Source: Bacillus sp. IITD106
GTDB lineage: Bacteria > Bacillota > Bacilli > Bacillales > Bacillaceae_C
DNA: 64,000 nucleotides
Direction of reading: 5' to 3'
Assembly (NCBI RefSeq): GCF_019459225.1
Contig: NZ_JAIAZY010000018.1
Coordinates: 18,062 to 82,061 of the forward strand
The notes under the pieces were generated by a model, which made no database searches, was not told the DNA's origin, and saw only the letters and a list, made by a program, of their open reading frames with translations. The position numbers were made by a program, and so were the translations under genes. Position 1 is the stretch's first letter; every line of letters begins with the position of its first letter. This document shows positions 11,441 through 20,359 of the stretch, in pieces.

Positions 11441-12490
11441 CTATTTTTTTTGATGTATCCAATTATGACCTGCTGCTTTGTCTAAGCGATTCATGATGGC
11501 TGCCCCTACACCCGTTTCTGGAAAAACTTCCGAAAAAAGGATATCGAGGTCGGTTTCGTCGAGAGCACGCAGTGAATCATATAGTGAATGCGCCACTTCA
11601 CTTAAGTTTCTTCTGCTCCCCAAATCAAGAATTTTGTCTGCATCGTAAAAAGAAGCCGTTTCTGAAGAAGCCATTACACCCACCTTTAAACCTTGATTTC
11701 TTTTATCGTTTATCAAGGACTGAACCCAAGCCGGTTCGCCATCTGCCAAAAATAAAGGTGCTGCTGGTGCATAATGTTTATATTTCATTCCGGGGGATTT
11801 CGGCTTTTCCTCTTTGTCTTTTAAACTCGCATCCATTTCGACATGATCAATAAGCGACTCAATTTCTTCCTTAGAAACACCGCCCGGCCTTAAAATGATC
11901 GGCGTCGTTCCGGTGCAATCAATTACTGTTGACTCAACACCGACACCTGTCGCCCCCCCATCTACGATGCCAGCAATTTTTCCATCCAAATCTTTTGCTA
12001 CATGATCAGCGGTTGTTGGGCTTGGCTTTCCAGATCGATTAGCACTCGGGGCCGCTATAGGCAAACCTGATGCTGAAATAACTGCAAGCGCAACAGGATG
12101 GTCCGGCATTCGAACTGCAATCGTATCAAGCCCCGCTGTCACGATTTCCGAAACAGCCCCTTGTTTTTTTTGAAAAATAAGTGTCAATGGCCCTGGCCAA
12201 AGTGCATTCATCAGTTTCATAGATTTCTCTGGAATTTCGGCAACAAGGTCTTGAAGCTGGTTTGTGGATGATATGTGGACAATTAATGGGTTATCGGCAG
12301 GTCTTCCCTTGGCAGCATAAATTTTAGCTACTGCTTCATCCGATTTGGCGTTAGCTCCTAATCCATATACGGTTTCCGTCGGGAAAGCCACTACTTCATT
12401 GTTGATTAAAAAAGCAGCCGCTTCATCAATCTGTGGATAACCTTTCAAATTATCAACATTTTTATCCACAGACCATCTAACTGTTTTCAT
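11441..12490 (-). CDS. ywlC: Threonylcarbamoyl-AMP synthase (Sua5/YwlC type)
   Basis: Makes L-threonylcarbamoyladenylate for the t6A tRNA modification. It has 349 residues: an N-terminal YrdC domain (about 25-210; FPTETVYGLGANA, KGRPADNPLIVHI, PSANRSGKPSPT) and a C-terminal Sua5 domain (about 255-345; PGMKYKHYAP). Two DnaA-box matches lie inside its first codons and more lie upstream, so replication-linked control is plausible. This matches my recollection that B. subtilis ywlC is a DnaA target. Confidence 0.94.
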   Translation of the reverse strand: MKTVRWSVDKNVDNLKGYPQIDEAAAFLINNEVVAFPTETVYGLGANAKSDEAVAKIYAAKGRPADNPLIVHISSTNQLQDLVAEIPEKSMKLMNALWPGPLTLIFQKKQGAVSEIVTAGLDTIAVRMPDHPVALAVISASGLPIAAPSANRSGKPSPTTADHVAKDLDGKIAGIVDGGATGVGVESTVIDCTGTTPIILRPGGVSKEEIESLIDHVEMDASLKDKEEKPKSPGMKYKHYAPAAPLFLADGEPAWVQSLINDKRNQGLKVGVMASSETASFYDADKILDLGSRRNLSEVAHSLYDSLRALDETDLDILFSEVFPETGVGAAIMNRLDKAAGHNWIHQKK

Positions 12491-12759
12491 GTATATTGCC
12501 TCATTCCTATTTCGTGTATTTTACGAGATTTTCAGTAAAATAAGGAGCAAGTTATACACATATTGTGGATAAACAATATTATCCAGTGGATAACTACTGT
12601 GAGTTATGTGTATAACTTGCATTTATAGAAACTCTTTAAAGAGATTAAAATAATTTATTAAATAATTCAACTACGAAAAATTTAACTTCCACTTTATTTT
12701 CTTCCTCTTTTATAAAAGTTGGTGCTTGTTTGTCCAATTCTTGCAGCTCTTTATCCACA
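12432..12759. promoter_or_regulatory. DnaA-box cluster with 16-bp inverted repeat
   Basis: Six exact matches to TTATNCACA lie within 328 bases: 12432-12440(-), 12462-12470(+), 12552-12560(+), 12564-12572(-), 12607-12615(-) and 12751-12759(+). Near matches are at 12450, 12579 and 12585. Arms 12547-12562 and 12605-12620 form a perfect 16-bp inverted repeat, each holding a box, around a 42-base spacer that holds further boxes. It covers the spoIIR 3' end, the gap and the ywlC 5' end. Confidence 0.85.
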
Positions 12760-13424
12760 GACTTATCCCCAACGTCTTTTGATTTGGCTTCTGGGATTTT
12801 CTCTTCACTTGGAAGAATTTTTTCCTCACGTGAAGCTTCCGATTGATTTTCATCGTTATCTTCTTCTTCAAAGCCAGGGCTTACAGCCAAACTATTGGAA
12901 AAATCCAAGAAGCAAAGCGGTGGAAAGAGAACACACCACCAATTGGCTCCTTTTCCTTCACCGAGTGTAATTAAGATCGCTTCGTATGTTCCTGCTGGAT
13001 AAAGGTATTGACCATATAATTTTGTAGGAAATTGAACATTACCGAATTCTACTTTTACTGAATAATCAAGATTTCGTGCCGCCAATTCTTTTTTCGCGAT
13101 TTCTTCTACATAATCGAGCCGTGATGTAATCGTCGTTCTTGCTGCATCAATCGATGTTAAATCTTGCACCCAATTTGTGATTTCCGCATTCACTGCATCA
13201 CGAATGGCACGCTTCACTTCTTGATCCTTTTCTCCGTCACTATTAGCCAATATTCTAAGACGAATCGCCTCACCCGGAATGACTAATGGATCGGAAGCCT
13301 TTGCCATTTCCTGTTGAGGAATAATTAAACTCGCCACAGTTGCGAAAACAAGAATAATCAAATACATCCAAGCCATATTTTTTTGATAGAATTTATGTTT
13401 CATATTATCATGCATCATATCCAT
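12645..13424 (-). CDS. spoIIR: Stage II sporulation protein R
   Basis: Secreted forespore signal that triggers SpoIIGA to process pro-sigma-E in the mother cell. It has 259 residues: an N-terminal hydrophobic segment (about 18-36), then the SpoIIR domain with IRLRILANSDGEKDQEVKRAIRDAV and GKGANWWCVLFPPLCFLD. An acidic low-complexity tail of about 70 residues makes it longer than the B. subtilis protein (about 224). A forespore-type promoter is predicted at 13442-13471. Confidence 0.95.
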   Translation of the reverse strand: MDMMHDNMKHKFYQKNMAWMYLIILVFATVASLIIPQQEMAKASDPLVIPGEAIRLRILANSDGEKDQEVKRAIRDAVNAEITNWVQDLTSIDAARTTITSRLDYVEEIAKKELAARNLDYSVKVEFGNVQFPTKLYGQYLYPAGTYEAILITLGEGKGANWWCVLFPPLCFLDFSNSLAVSPGFEEEDNDENQSEASREEKILPSEEKIPEAKSKDVGDKSVDKELQELDKQAPTFIKEEENKVEVKFFVVELFNKLF

Positions 13425-13441
13425 CTGCCCCCTCTAGCAGG

Positions 13442-13471
13442 CATTATGGACAAGATAATAGAATCCTATAC
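13442..13471 (-). promoter_or_regulatory. Predicted sigma-F promoter of spoIIR
   Basis: GTATA (13471-13467), a 15-base spacer and GTCCATAATG (13451-13442) fit the forespore pattern GYWTA-N15-GGNNANANTW with a mismatch at the second G. It ends 18 bases before the start codon. Confidence 0.6.
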
Positions 13472-13474
13472 ATC

Positions 13475-13515
13475 GAACCTGTCCCTTTGGGGACAGTCCC
13501 CAAAGGGACAGGTTC
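13475..13515. repeat. Perfect 41-base GGGGAC palindrome
   Basis: Twenty-base arms (left arm GAACCTGTCCCTTTGGGGAC) are perfectly complementary around a single centre base. It lies four bases after the prmC stop codon and just upstream of the spoIIR promoter. It belongs to the same family as the 8771, 32449 and 50051 copies. As RNA it would form a very stable hairpin, but no T-run follows. Confidence 0.9.
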
Positions 13516-13518
13516 AGA

Positions 13519-14367
13519 TCAGGTTCGAATCAGCACAATTCGGTCTTTTCCATTTATGTCAAGGATGATCTCTGTTTTACCGTGTGGGAATGCTTTTTTC
13601 ATCATGGATGCGACTGCTTCTCCTTGTCCGGCACCAATTTCAAAAGCGATGAGTGCTTTTTCGTTCATGTAGTGCGGCAAGTCGTTAGCGAATCTTCGGT
13701 AGTAGTCAAGTCCATCGCTGCCACCGAATAAGGCGTTGTGCGGCTCGTGTTCGCTGACGATCTCGGATAACTTTTCTTCCTTTGGAATATATGGTGGATT
13801 CGAGAGAATGAGATCCCATTTTTCGTTTGAAAATGGTTCGAGTAAATCCCCGAGCCGAAAATCAATTTCCGCTCCGAGCGCTTCCGCGTTTTTCTGAGCG
13901 ATTTTTAATGCCGCTTCTGAAATATCCGATGCGGAAACCTCAAGCTCTGGTCGTTCCAATTTCATCGTAACCGCAATCGCTCCACTGCCCGTCCCAATAT
14001 CAGCGCATTTTAGTATTGAAGATGAGGCAAAATGCATATCCAACCTTTCTAGTACAGCGACAATTAATTCTTCCGTTTCCGGCCTAGGGATGAGCACATG
14101 CTCATTTACGATAAACTTTCTCCCATAAAATTCCTCATATCCGATAATGTGCTGAATCGGACGTCCTGTGACATGCTCCTTAACAGCATCTTTGAATTGT
14201 TCATATTCACGCTCAGGCAATTCCATTCGTAATTCAGATAATAGCCGAGCTCTGTTCCAATCTAATATCCACATTAATAATAGCTCGCCTGCATTTTCAT
14301 CGCGGCCATGTTCTTTTAAAAAAGAAGAAGCCCAATTGAGGGCTTCATACACTTTTTTGTGCATCAT
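13519..14367 (-). CDS. prmC: Release factor glutamine methyltransferase
   Basis: SAM-dependent enzyme that methylates the Gln of the GGQ motif in release factors. It has 282 residues. The N-terminal helical domain, SAM-binding motif CADIGTGSGAIAVTM and catalytic NPPY (LILSNPPYIPKEE) are intact. Its ATG overlaps the prfA stop codon (TAATG), so it is translationally coupled to its substrate gene. Confidence 0.96.
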   Translation of the reverse strand: MMHKKVYEALNWASSFLKEHGRDENAGELLLMWILDWNRARLLSELRMELPEREYEQFKDAVKEHVTGRPIQHIIGYEEFYGRKFIVNEHVLIPRPETEELIVAVLERLDMHFASSSILKCADIGTGSGAIAVTMKLERPELEVSASDISEAALKIAQKNAEALGAEIDFRLGDLLEPFSNEKWDLILSNPPYIPKEEKLSEIVSEHEPHNALFGGSDGLDYYRRFANDLPHYMNEKALIAFEIGAGQGEAVASMMKKAFPHGKTEIILDINGKDRIVLIRT

Positions 14368-15437
14368 TATTCTTCCACGCTCTCAAGTTTTTTAGATTGA
14401 TCTTCGATGACTAAAGCATCAATCACTTCGTCGAGCTTTCCTTCTAAAATTTGATCAAGCTTTTGAATCGTTAACCCAATTCGGTGATCGGTTACACGGT
14501 TTTGCGGGAAATTGTACGTGCGAATTCGTTCGGAACGATCTCCTGTTCCAACAGCAGACTTACGATTTGCATCATATTCAGCCTGCGCTTCCTGTTGAAA
14601 CATATCGTATACACGAGCACGCAATACTTTCATCGCTTTTTCTTTATTCTTAATTTGAGATTTTTCATCCTGACAGCTTACCACAACGCCAGTCGGGATA
14701 TGTGTTAAGCGCACAGCAGACATCGTTGTGTTAACGCTTTGTCCACCAGGACCGCTTGAAGCAAACGTATCAACACGGATATCTTTTTCATGAATATCTA
14801 CTTCTACTTCTTCAGCTTCTGGAAGAACAGCAACCGTTGCGGTTGATGTATGAATCCTTCCGCCTGATTCTGTCTCAGGCACACGCTGAACGCGATGGGC
14901 TCCATTCTCATATTTCAACTTAGAGTAGGCACCATTTCCATTGATCATGAAAATGATTTCCTTGTAGCCCCCAAGTCCTGTTGAATGAGCTTCGATCACA
15001 TCAATTTTCCAGTTTTGGTTTTCCGCATAACGGCTATACATACGATATAAATCGCCGGCAAATAAAGCAGCTTCATCGCCGCCAGCAGCACCACGAATTT
15101 CTATAATGACGTTTTTATCATCATTCGGGTCTTTTGGTACGAGTAGAATTTTTAGCCGTGCTTCTAATTCTTCAAGCTGATCCTCTAGCTCTCCGATTTC
15201 CTCTTTTACCATTTCGCGCATATCTGCATCAAGCTTGTCTTCCAACATTTCTTTTGCTTCTTTATATTGATTTTGAGCATTTTTATATTCACGATACACT
15301 TCAACGGTTTCCGCAATCGCCGATTGTTCCTTTGAATAATCCCTTAACTTCGTAGAATCGCTGACAACAGCCGGGTCGCTTAAAAGTTCATTCAGCCTTT
15401 CGTAGCGCTCCTCTACAGCTTGTAATTTATCAAACAT
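14367..15437 (-). CDS. prfA: Peptide chain release factor 1
   Basis: Recognises UAA and UAG stop codons. The ATG at 15437, preceded by GAGGTGA, gives 356 residues, the B. subtilis length. A longer frame begins at 15470 but lacks support. The PxT recognition region, the catalytic loop [12 protein letters not shown] and the C-terminal [21 protein letters not shown] block are all present. Confidence 0.97.
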   Translation of the reverse strand: MFDKLQAVEERYERLNELLSDPAVVSDSTKLRDYSKEQSAIAETVEVYREYKNAQNQYKEAKEMLEDKLDADMREMVKEEIGELEDQLEELEARLKILLVPKDPNDDKNVIIEIRGAAGGDEAALFAGDLYRMYSRYAENQNWKIDVIEAHSTGLGGYKEIIFMINGNGAYSKLKYENGAHRVQRVPETESGGRIHTSTATVAVLPEAEEVEVDIHEKDIRVDTFASSGPGGQSVNTTMSAVRLTHIPTGVVVSCQDEKSQIKNKEKAMKVLRARVYDMFQQEAQAEYDANRKSAVGTGDRSERIRTYNFPQNRVTDHRIGLTIQKLDQILEGKLDEVIDALVIEDQSKKLESVEE

Positions 15438-15528
15438 CTTTTTCACCTCATACTGTTTGCATAAGTGCACTATTATAGTATAACGTTCACTTTATGCAAA
15501 GCAAATATTTCTTGTGAAAAAAATATTC

Positions 15529-16845
15529 TTATTTAATTCTAATTTTTTCAGAGCCTGTGATCCAGGATGGATAGGATGAAAGTTCAAGGGAGATTGGACC
15601 TTTAGCGGATTGTAAATCTTCGATATTGATTCCATGTTCATACAGTTGGTCTTCTTCACCTTCGCCATATCTAGAAAAGGCAGAAGGAGATATTAATTCA
15701 TTTCCATTACGATCCTTTGGTGTAATTGCATTAAAATGGAAAAACTCTTCTTTATCCTGCATTTTAAAAATCAGGTCATTTCCGGAAACCTCTACTTGAA
15801 TATCAACTTGATCTCCATTCGGTCGTTTGATGATTTTTTCATTCTCTATATCCACCACAATATTTGATTCATCCTTATCTACTGCTTGAATTTTATTTAG
15901 TGCTATATAAAGTTCCTTAGGCTCTTTGAAATAGTTACTCTGCAAATAGACAACGGCTTCATCATCAGAAATACGAGTGCCTGTTACGCCATTGGTGATC
16001 ATACTCCAGGTCTCTCCTTTTTCGTCAACAAGATGTAAATCATCGAAATTCAACAGTTTTTTTGTATTGTTAGGATCCATTTTTATATGGATACCTACCC
16101 TTAGTGGATAGATTTCTGCATTGACGAAAGTTATTTTTTGACCTTGAATCGTCACATCTTTGTTGATAGCGAAATGTTTAGCCGTTTTTAATTCTTTTAT
16201 GTTAAAAGCCATATTGAAGTCCTCGGAATAACCGTTTGCTTTTACCCTTATATCTAACTGATATTTTCCTTTTTCAATAGGCTCTTGATAGAAATATTTT
16301 ATCATTCCTGGATAGGTAGAGTTTTGCTCAGTAATAAGCGTTTCGTAACTAGAGGACCCCTCATTTAACTCTTTACCATCAACCCTTTTTATTTCTACTT
16401 GACCGATATTCATCGATTCGTATTTTTTTTCAGGATCTAACGAATAAAACAAAACAATTCCTTTTTCATCCGCAATCACCCCATCTATTGTAAGCTTGAC
16501 TCCATTTTTCTCTTCCGAAACACCTATTTCTTGGTAATATTCATTCGAGACTGCTGCAAGCATTCCTTTATCATGAACAATCATCTCGACGATCCTTTCC
16601 ATTCCGGGAATGGCTGCGATGTAGGAAGCAAATGCCGGAGAAATTCGAATGGTTGTAAAAAATCCACTTAGAAAAATGACAGCTGCTGCACAAGAAAACA
16701 TCCATTTTATTATTTTTGTTTTCCTTTTCTGTTTTGCTTTCTGGAATCCCGACATAATGGCCGCATCCAATGCTTCCATCGGAATGGTTGCATCGTCATA
16801 TTTATTTTTGAAATCAGCCAATTTCTTCTCTTCTTTTTCAAACAT
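15529..16845 (-). CDS. Membrane anti-sigma factor, DUF4179 type
   Basis: A 438-residue protein beginning eight bases inside the end of the sigma-factor gene. An N-terminal cytoplasmic segment (1-45, probably sigma-binding) is followed by one transmembrane helix (about 46-66) and a large extracytoplasmic part that starts with a DUF4179-like block (ITIDGVIADEKG-type, near 115-150) and continues with beta-rich repeats. Overlap with an ECF sigma gene and this topology indicate a regulated-release anti-sigma factor. The sensed signal is unknown. Confidence 0.85.
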   Translation of the reverse strand: MFEKEEKKLADFKNKYDDATIPMEALDAAIMSGFQKAKQKRKTKIIKWMFSCAAAVIFLSGFFTTIRISPAFASYIAAIPGMERIVEMIVHDKGMLAAVSNEYYQEIGVSEEKNGVKLTIDGVIADEKGIVLFYSLDPEKKYESMNIGQVEIKRVDGKELNEGSSSYETLITEQNSTYPGMIKYFYQEPIEKGKYQLDIRVKANGYSEDFNMAFNIKELKTAKHFAINKDVTIQGQKITFVNAEIYPLRVGIHIKMDPNNTKKLLNFDDLHLVDEKGETWSMITNGVTGTRISDDEAVVYLQSNYFKEPKELYIALNKIQAVDKDESNIVVDIENEKIIKRPNGDQVDIQVEVSGNDLIFKMQDKEEFFHFNAITPKDRNGNELISPSAFSRYGEGEEDQLYEHGINIEDLQSAKGPISLELSSYPSWITGSEKIRIK

Positions 16846-17359
16846 TCGAACCCGCTCCTTTCTCTTCCAATATGTCTCGAAGCTGTTTCAAGGCCTTATG
16901 CAGCCACGTTTTGATTGTGCCTTCTGGACATTGCATCGCATCGGCAATTTCTTTTATTTTCATATCATTGAAGTATTTTAGCGTTAATAATTCACGAGAC
17001 CGTTCATCAAGTTTTAACATGGCATCCTTCAATTCAAGTTCATTGAACGTTTCCGATACTGCTATGGTTTGGATGACTCCATCATCAATGATGTGCCGCT
17101 TTTTATTTTTCAGTTGGTCATTGCAATAATTAATCATAATTCGAAATAGCCATGTTTTGATATATTGGGCGTTTCGTAATTTCCGTATATTTTTATATGC
17201 GCGGAACGTCACTTCCTGTACGGCCTCCAATGCCTCGCCTTCATTTTTCAAAAAAGCGAGAGCCGTTCTATATAAATCTACTTTATATTCATTCATGATT
17301 TCTAAAAAGGCTTCATCATTTCCTCTGATTGCCTTTTCAACAAGTTTCTCATCAATCAC
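16838..17359 (-). CDS. ECF-type RNA polymerase sigma factor
   Basis: A 173-residue sigma-70 family protein with regions 2 (about 10-75; EAVQEVTFRAYKNIRKL, TWLFRIMINYCND) and 4 (about 115-165; LDERSRELLTLKYFNDMKIKEIADAM). It lacks regions 1 and 3. It starts with GTG at 17359, preceded by AAAGGGGG. It overlaps the anti-sigma gene by eight bases, and an ECF-like promoter at 17382-17411 suggests autoregulation. The pair is not at this site in B. subtilis as I recall it. Confidence 0.9.
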   Translation of the reverse strand: MIDEKLVEKAIRGNDEAFLEIMNEYKVDLYRTALAFLKNEGEALEAVQEVTFRAYKNIRKLRNAQYIKTWLFRIMINYCNDQLKNKKRHIIDDGVIQTIAVSETFNELELKDAMLKLDERSRELLTLKYFNDMKIKEIADAMQCPEGTIKTWLHKALKQLRDILEEKGAGSNV

Positions 17360-17381
17360 CGAAATCCCCCTTTCCCTATAT

Positions 17382-17411
17382 TAGACACTGTTATGGGGAA
17401 AAAGTTTTACA
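17382..17411 (-). promoter_or_regulatory. Predicted ECF-type promoter of the sigma operon
   Basis: TGTAAAAC (17411-17404), a 17-base spacer and GTCTA (17386-17382) on the minus strand resemble the AAAC/CGTC layout of ECF promoters. It lies 23 bases before the GTG start, overlaps the T-tract of the tdk terminator, and fits autoregulation. Confidence 0.45.
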
Positions 17412-17446
17412 AAAAATAAAAAAGTCCTTGAGGAAGTTCAAGGACT
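17411..17446 (-). terminator. Terminator after tdk
   Basis: A 9-bp stem AGTCCTTGA/TCAAGGACT with a six-base loop is followed by TTTTTTATTTTTT on the minus strand, 16 bases after the tdk stop. Confidence 0.9.
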
Positions 17447-17461
17447 GACGATATGTATGTT

Positions 17462-18079
17462 CTATTGGCCATTTTCAATAGGTTGTCGAAAGCTTGCATT
17501 CGTTCCAGCAGGTACTTCGTGATGATGCCTGCATCTTGCTTCGTACGCTTCGGAAGCTCCGACTAAAATAATCGGGTCGTCGTAGCATGCTGGTTCTCCA
17601 TTAATGAGACGTTGGGTTCTGCTTGCAGGCGATCCGCAAACGGCACAAACTGCTTGAAGCTTCGTTACGTTTTCCGCAATCGCCATTAAATTTGGCATTG
17701 GTCCAAATGGTTCCCCACGAAAATCTTGATCCAGCCCCGCAATGATTACGCGGTGCCCACTATCCGCTAATTGTTGAGCTACAGCGATGAGACCCTCATC
17801 AAAAAATTGAGCTTCATCAATGGCAACAACATCGATATCAGCATGCACAGCCTTTAATATGTCTGCTGAATGTTGCACGGGTTGCGCGTTCACAGCTGTT
17901 CCATTATGCGATACAACTTCATCTATACTATAGCGGTCATCTAATTGAGGCTTAAAAACCATAATGCTCTGCTTTGCGAATTGCGTTCTTCTGACTCGGC
18001 GAATCAATTCCTCCGACTTTCCAGAGAACATGCTTCCACAAATAACTTCAATCCATCCAGTATGTTTGATCATATCCAT
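17462..18079 (-). CDS. tdk: Thymidine kinase
   Basis: Phosphorylates thymidine in nucleoside salvage. It is type II, 205 residues. P-loop [14 protein letters not shown], the [13 protein letters not shown]alker-B segment and a zinc ribbon (CAVCG plus a later CRHHHE) are visible. An AAAGGAG site lies upstream of the ATG at 18079, and a second in-frame ATG is two codons in. Confidence 0.96.
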   Translation of the reverse strand: MDMIKHTGWIEVICGSMFSGKSEELIRRVRRTQFAKQSIMVFKPQLDDRYSIDEVVSHNGTAVNAQPVQHSADILKAVHADIDVVAIDEAQFFDEGLIAVAQQLADSGHRVIIAGLDQDFRGEPFGPMPNLMAIAENVTKLQAVCAVCGSPASRTQRLINGEPACYDDPIILVGASEAYEARCRHHHEVPAGTNASFRQPIENGQ

Positions 18080-18226
18080 GAGATGACTGCTCCTTTCAGG
18101 TTTTTCTAAGTGTGTGTTCCTTATGTGAGAGTATGTAAAAACGTTATAAGAAAGTCTTATACAGCACTACACAATGCGAAAAAAGTGCTCATCGCATAGC
18201 TTTCCCCTATTTCAGACAATAAAAAA

Positions 18227-18249
18227 ACAGGCAAGCAATTCTTGCCCGT
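18227..18249. terminator. Bidirectional terminator downstream of rpmE
   Basis: A 9-bp stem (ACAGGCAAG with CTTGCCCGT, one G-U) has T-runs on both strands. It lies about 145 bases after the rpmE stop, because a 120-base repeat is inserted between gene and terminator. The rest of 18080-18226 shows no gene. Confidence 0.8.
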
Positions 18250-18272
18250 TTTTTCGGCATTAACATTCTTAT

Positions 18273-18394
18273 TGTCTAGCTACTGGCGCCAGCCCCTCGA
18301 GGTCAAATAACCTGAGGCAATAAAAGTCAGAGAACGACTTTTTTGCCTCAGAACATTTGCTTGTCGGGGCTGATCAGGCGCCTTTCGCTTTTCT
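18273..18394. repeat. GGCGC-type dispersed repeat, copy A
   Basis: Nested inverted repeats: GGCGCC...GGCGCC outside, AGCCCC/GGGGCT next, and an inner stem CTGAGGCAA..TTGCCTCAG with AAAAGTC/GACTTTT. It is nearly identical to 56849-56971. Its edge coincides with the rpmE TAG stop codon. It is a mobile or cruciform-forming intergenic element with no coding sequence. Confidence 0.85.
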
Positions 18395-18593
18395 ACTTAA
18401 GACCGTATTTTTTATTGAAGCGGTCAACGCGTCCGTCTGCAGATGCGAATTTTTGACGACCTGTGTAGAATGGGTGGCATTCTGAGCAAATTTCCACACG
18501 AATGTTTTCTTTAACAGATCCGCCTTCAAATTCATTTCCACATGCACATTTAACCATTACTTTTTTATATTCTGGATGAATTCCTGCTTTCAT
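18393..18593 (-). CDS. rpmE: 50S ribosomal protein L31, zinc-binding form
   Basis: 66 residues from the ATG at 18593, chosen because AAGGAG lies eight bases upstream and because L31 proteins begin MKAGIHP. A longer in-frame extension to 18647 is unsupported. Cys16, Cys18, Cys36 and Cys39 form the zinc site, so this is the zinc-containing paralogue rather than the YtiA type. The promoter is at 18687-18715. Confidence 0.97.
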   Translation of the reverse strand: MKAGIHPEYKKVMVKCACGNEFEGGSVKENIRVEICSECHPFYTGRQKFASADGRVDRFNKKYGLK

Positions 18594-18686
18594 TACTTTC
18601 ATCTCCTTATGCCCTGAATCATTTGCTGAAACAGAGTTATCTATCATGATGCTTTTAGCATTTTTTACTTCAAAAACACATTTTTC

Positions 18687-18715
18687 ATTATAACAAGGGC
18701 TTCTTTAAAATGCAA
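18687..18715 (-). promoter_or_regulatory. Predicted rpmE promoter
   Basis: TTGCAT (18715-18710), a 17-base spacer and TATAAT (18692-18687) on the minus strand. Confidence 0.65.
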
Positions 18716-18740
18716 TATTTCTGCATGAAAAAATTAAGCC

Positions 18741-20027
18741 TTATAGAACCGTTCTTCCATTCGTGTTTCCTCTTGCTTCCGCAGCTGCGAGCATATTAAA
18801 AAATTCTTCATTCGTTTTTGACTGACGCAGTTTTCGTAAAAATTTCTCTGCAAAGTCTGGGGAATCCGACATAACTTTACGAAGCTTCCAAAGTTTTTCA
18901 AGCTGTTCTTTCGGGATGAGCAATTCTTCTTTTCTCGTACCGGAACGGCGAATATCGATTGCCGGGAAAATTCTTCTTTCCGCGAGTGAGCGGTCAAGGT
19001 GAAGTTCCAAGTTTCCAGTTCCTTTAAACTCTTCATAAATGACATCGTCCATACGAGAACCTGTATCGACAAGGGCAGTCGCTAAAATTGTTAAGCTGCC
19101 GCCTTCTTCAATATTTCTTGCTGCTCCGAAAAATCGTTTCGGACGGTGAAACGCAGCTGGATCGATACCGCCTGACAATGTTCGTCCACTCGGAGGAATC
19201 ACTAGGTTATAAGCGCGCGCAAGTCTCGTAATACTATCCATCAAAATGACGACATCGCGTTTATGCTCTACTAAACGCATCGCCCGTTCTAAAACAAGCT
19301 CGGCTACTTTTATATGATTTTCAGGAACTTCGTCAAATGTGGAGCTGACTACCTCCGCATTGACAGAACGTTCAATGTCCGTAACTTCCTCTGGACGCTC
19401 ATCTATCAATAATACAATCAATTCAGCTTCAGGGTTATTCGTAGTAATCGCATTTGCAATCGATTTTAAAAGCATCGTTTTCCCTGCTTTTGGAGGAGCA
19501 ACGATTAATCCACGTTGTCCAAAACCGACCGGCGATATTAAATCCATGATTCTAGTTGATAGATTCGTTGGAGTCGTTTCCAGTTTAATTTGGCGATCAG
19601 GATAGAGTGGCGTTAAAGCTGGAAAATGCACACGCTCTTTTGCGCTTTCTGGATCATCGCCATTGACAGCTTCGACATGTAACAAGCCGAAATAGCGTTC
19701 GTTTTCTTTAGGGGGCCTTACTTTTCCTGACACTTTATCCCCGTTTCTTAAATCAAAACGGCGGATCTGCGATGCGGAAATATAAATATCCTCTGAGCTT
19801 GCAGAATAGTTGATTGGTCTTAAAAATCCAAACCCCTCGGATTGAATGATTTCCAGAACGCCCTCCATGAAGAAAAATCCTTCTCGTTCTGCGCGTACTT
19901 TTAGGATTGCAAAAATCAATTCTTTTTTCGTTAGTTTACTGTAATACGAAACCTTATATTCACGGGCCAGTTCATATAATTCTTTAAGTTTCATATCTTC
20001 TAATAATGAAATTGTTAACTCAGCCAT
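18741..20027 (-). CDS. rho: Transcription termination factor Rho
   Basis: Hexameric RNA-dependent ATPase that terminates transcripts. It has 428 residues: an N-terminal Rho-N helix region, a cold-shock-like RNA-binding domain (about 50-120; EGFGFLRP), then a RecA-type motor with P-loop [12 protein letters not shown], Walker [19 protein letters not shown] and the Q-loop/R-loop region. Order rho-rpmE-tdk is conserved in Bacillus. Confidence 0.97.
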   Translation of the reverse strand: MAELTISLLEDMKLKELYELAREYKVSYYSKLTKKELIFAILKVRAEREGFFFMEGVLEIIQSEGFGFLRPINYSASSEDIYISASQIRRFDLRNGDKVSGKVRPPKENERYFGLLHVEAVNGDDPESAKERVHFPALTPLYPDRQIKLETTPTNLSTRIMDLISPVGFGQRGLIVAPPKAGKTMLLKSIANAITTNNPEAELIVLLIDERPEEVTDIERSVNAEVVSSTFDEVPENHIKVAELVLERAMRLVEHKRDVVILMDSITRLARAYNLVIPPSGRTLSGGIDPAAFHRPKRFFGAARNIEEGGSLTILATALVDTGSRMDDVIYEEFKGTGNLELHLDRSLAERRIFPAIDIRRSGTRKEELLIPKEQLEKLWKLRKVMSDSPDFAEKFLRKLRQSKTNEEFFNMLAAAEARGNTNGRTVL

Positions 20028-20359
20028 TTCGACACCACTCTTTTTTAGTTTGGTCTTAATAAAGGAAAAACTGGCATACGTCTCCCCTGTTTTAAGATAA
20101 GAAATAATAAAAATAAATAAAATCGTTATTCACCGGAAAAAGGAATCTATTAATGCCATAGGTAGAAAAAACTCTCGATGAAAAAACATTGATAAGAGGA
20201 ATTAAATATAAAAACCATAGTAACACTTTAGAAGAGTATGAAGAGGTTGAGGAATAAGGCCTCACCATATGCCTATTTTACATGGAAATGATAATAGTTG
20301 CAAAGGAGAGTCTGCATTTTTTTAGACTCTCCAAAAAATGTTTTCGTTTTCTCTCTTAA
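20028..20359. other. Intergenic region between rho and murAB
   Basis: A 332-base gap. It holds the murAB terminator (20305-20332) and the rho upstream region. Plus-strand bases 20162-20257 form a short open frame ending in an acidic LEEYEEVEE tail, but with no ATG and no ribosome-binding site at a usable start. It may be a gene remnant. Nothing else was recognised. Confidence 0.5.
20305..20332 (-). terminator. Terminator-like hairpin after murAB
   Basis: A perfect 9-bp stem GGAGAGTCT/AGACTCTCC followed by only TTTG on the minus strand, 28 bases after the murAB stop. The weak T-tract lowers confidence. Confidence 0.6.

Noticed and set aside
20162..20257. Plus-strand frame ending in LEEYEEVEE after rho
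   Set aside because: No ATG, GTG or TTG with a ribosome-binding site at a sensible distance, and a stop directly upstream. Perhaps a remnant; not called.
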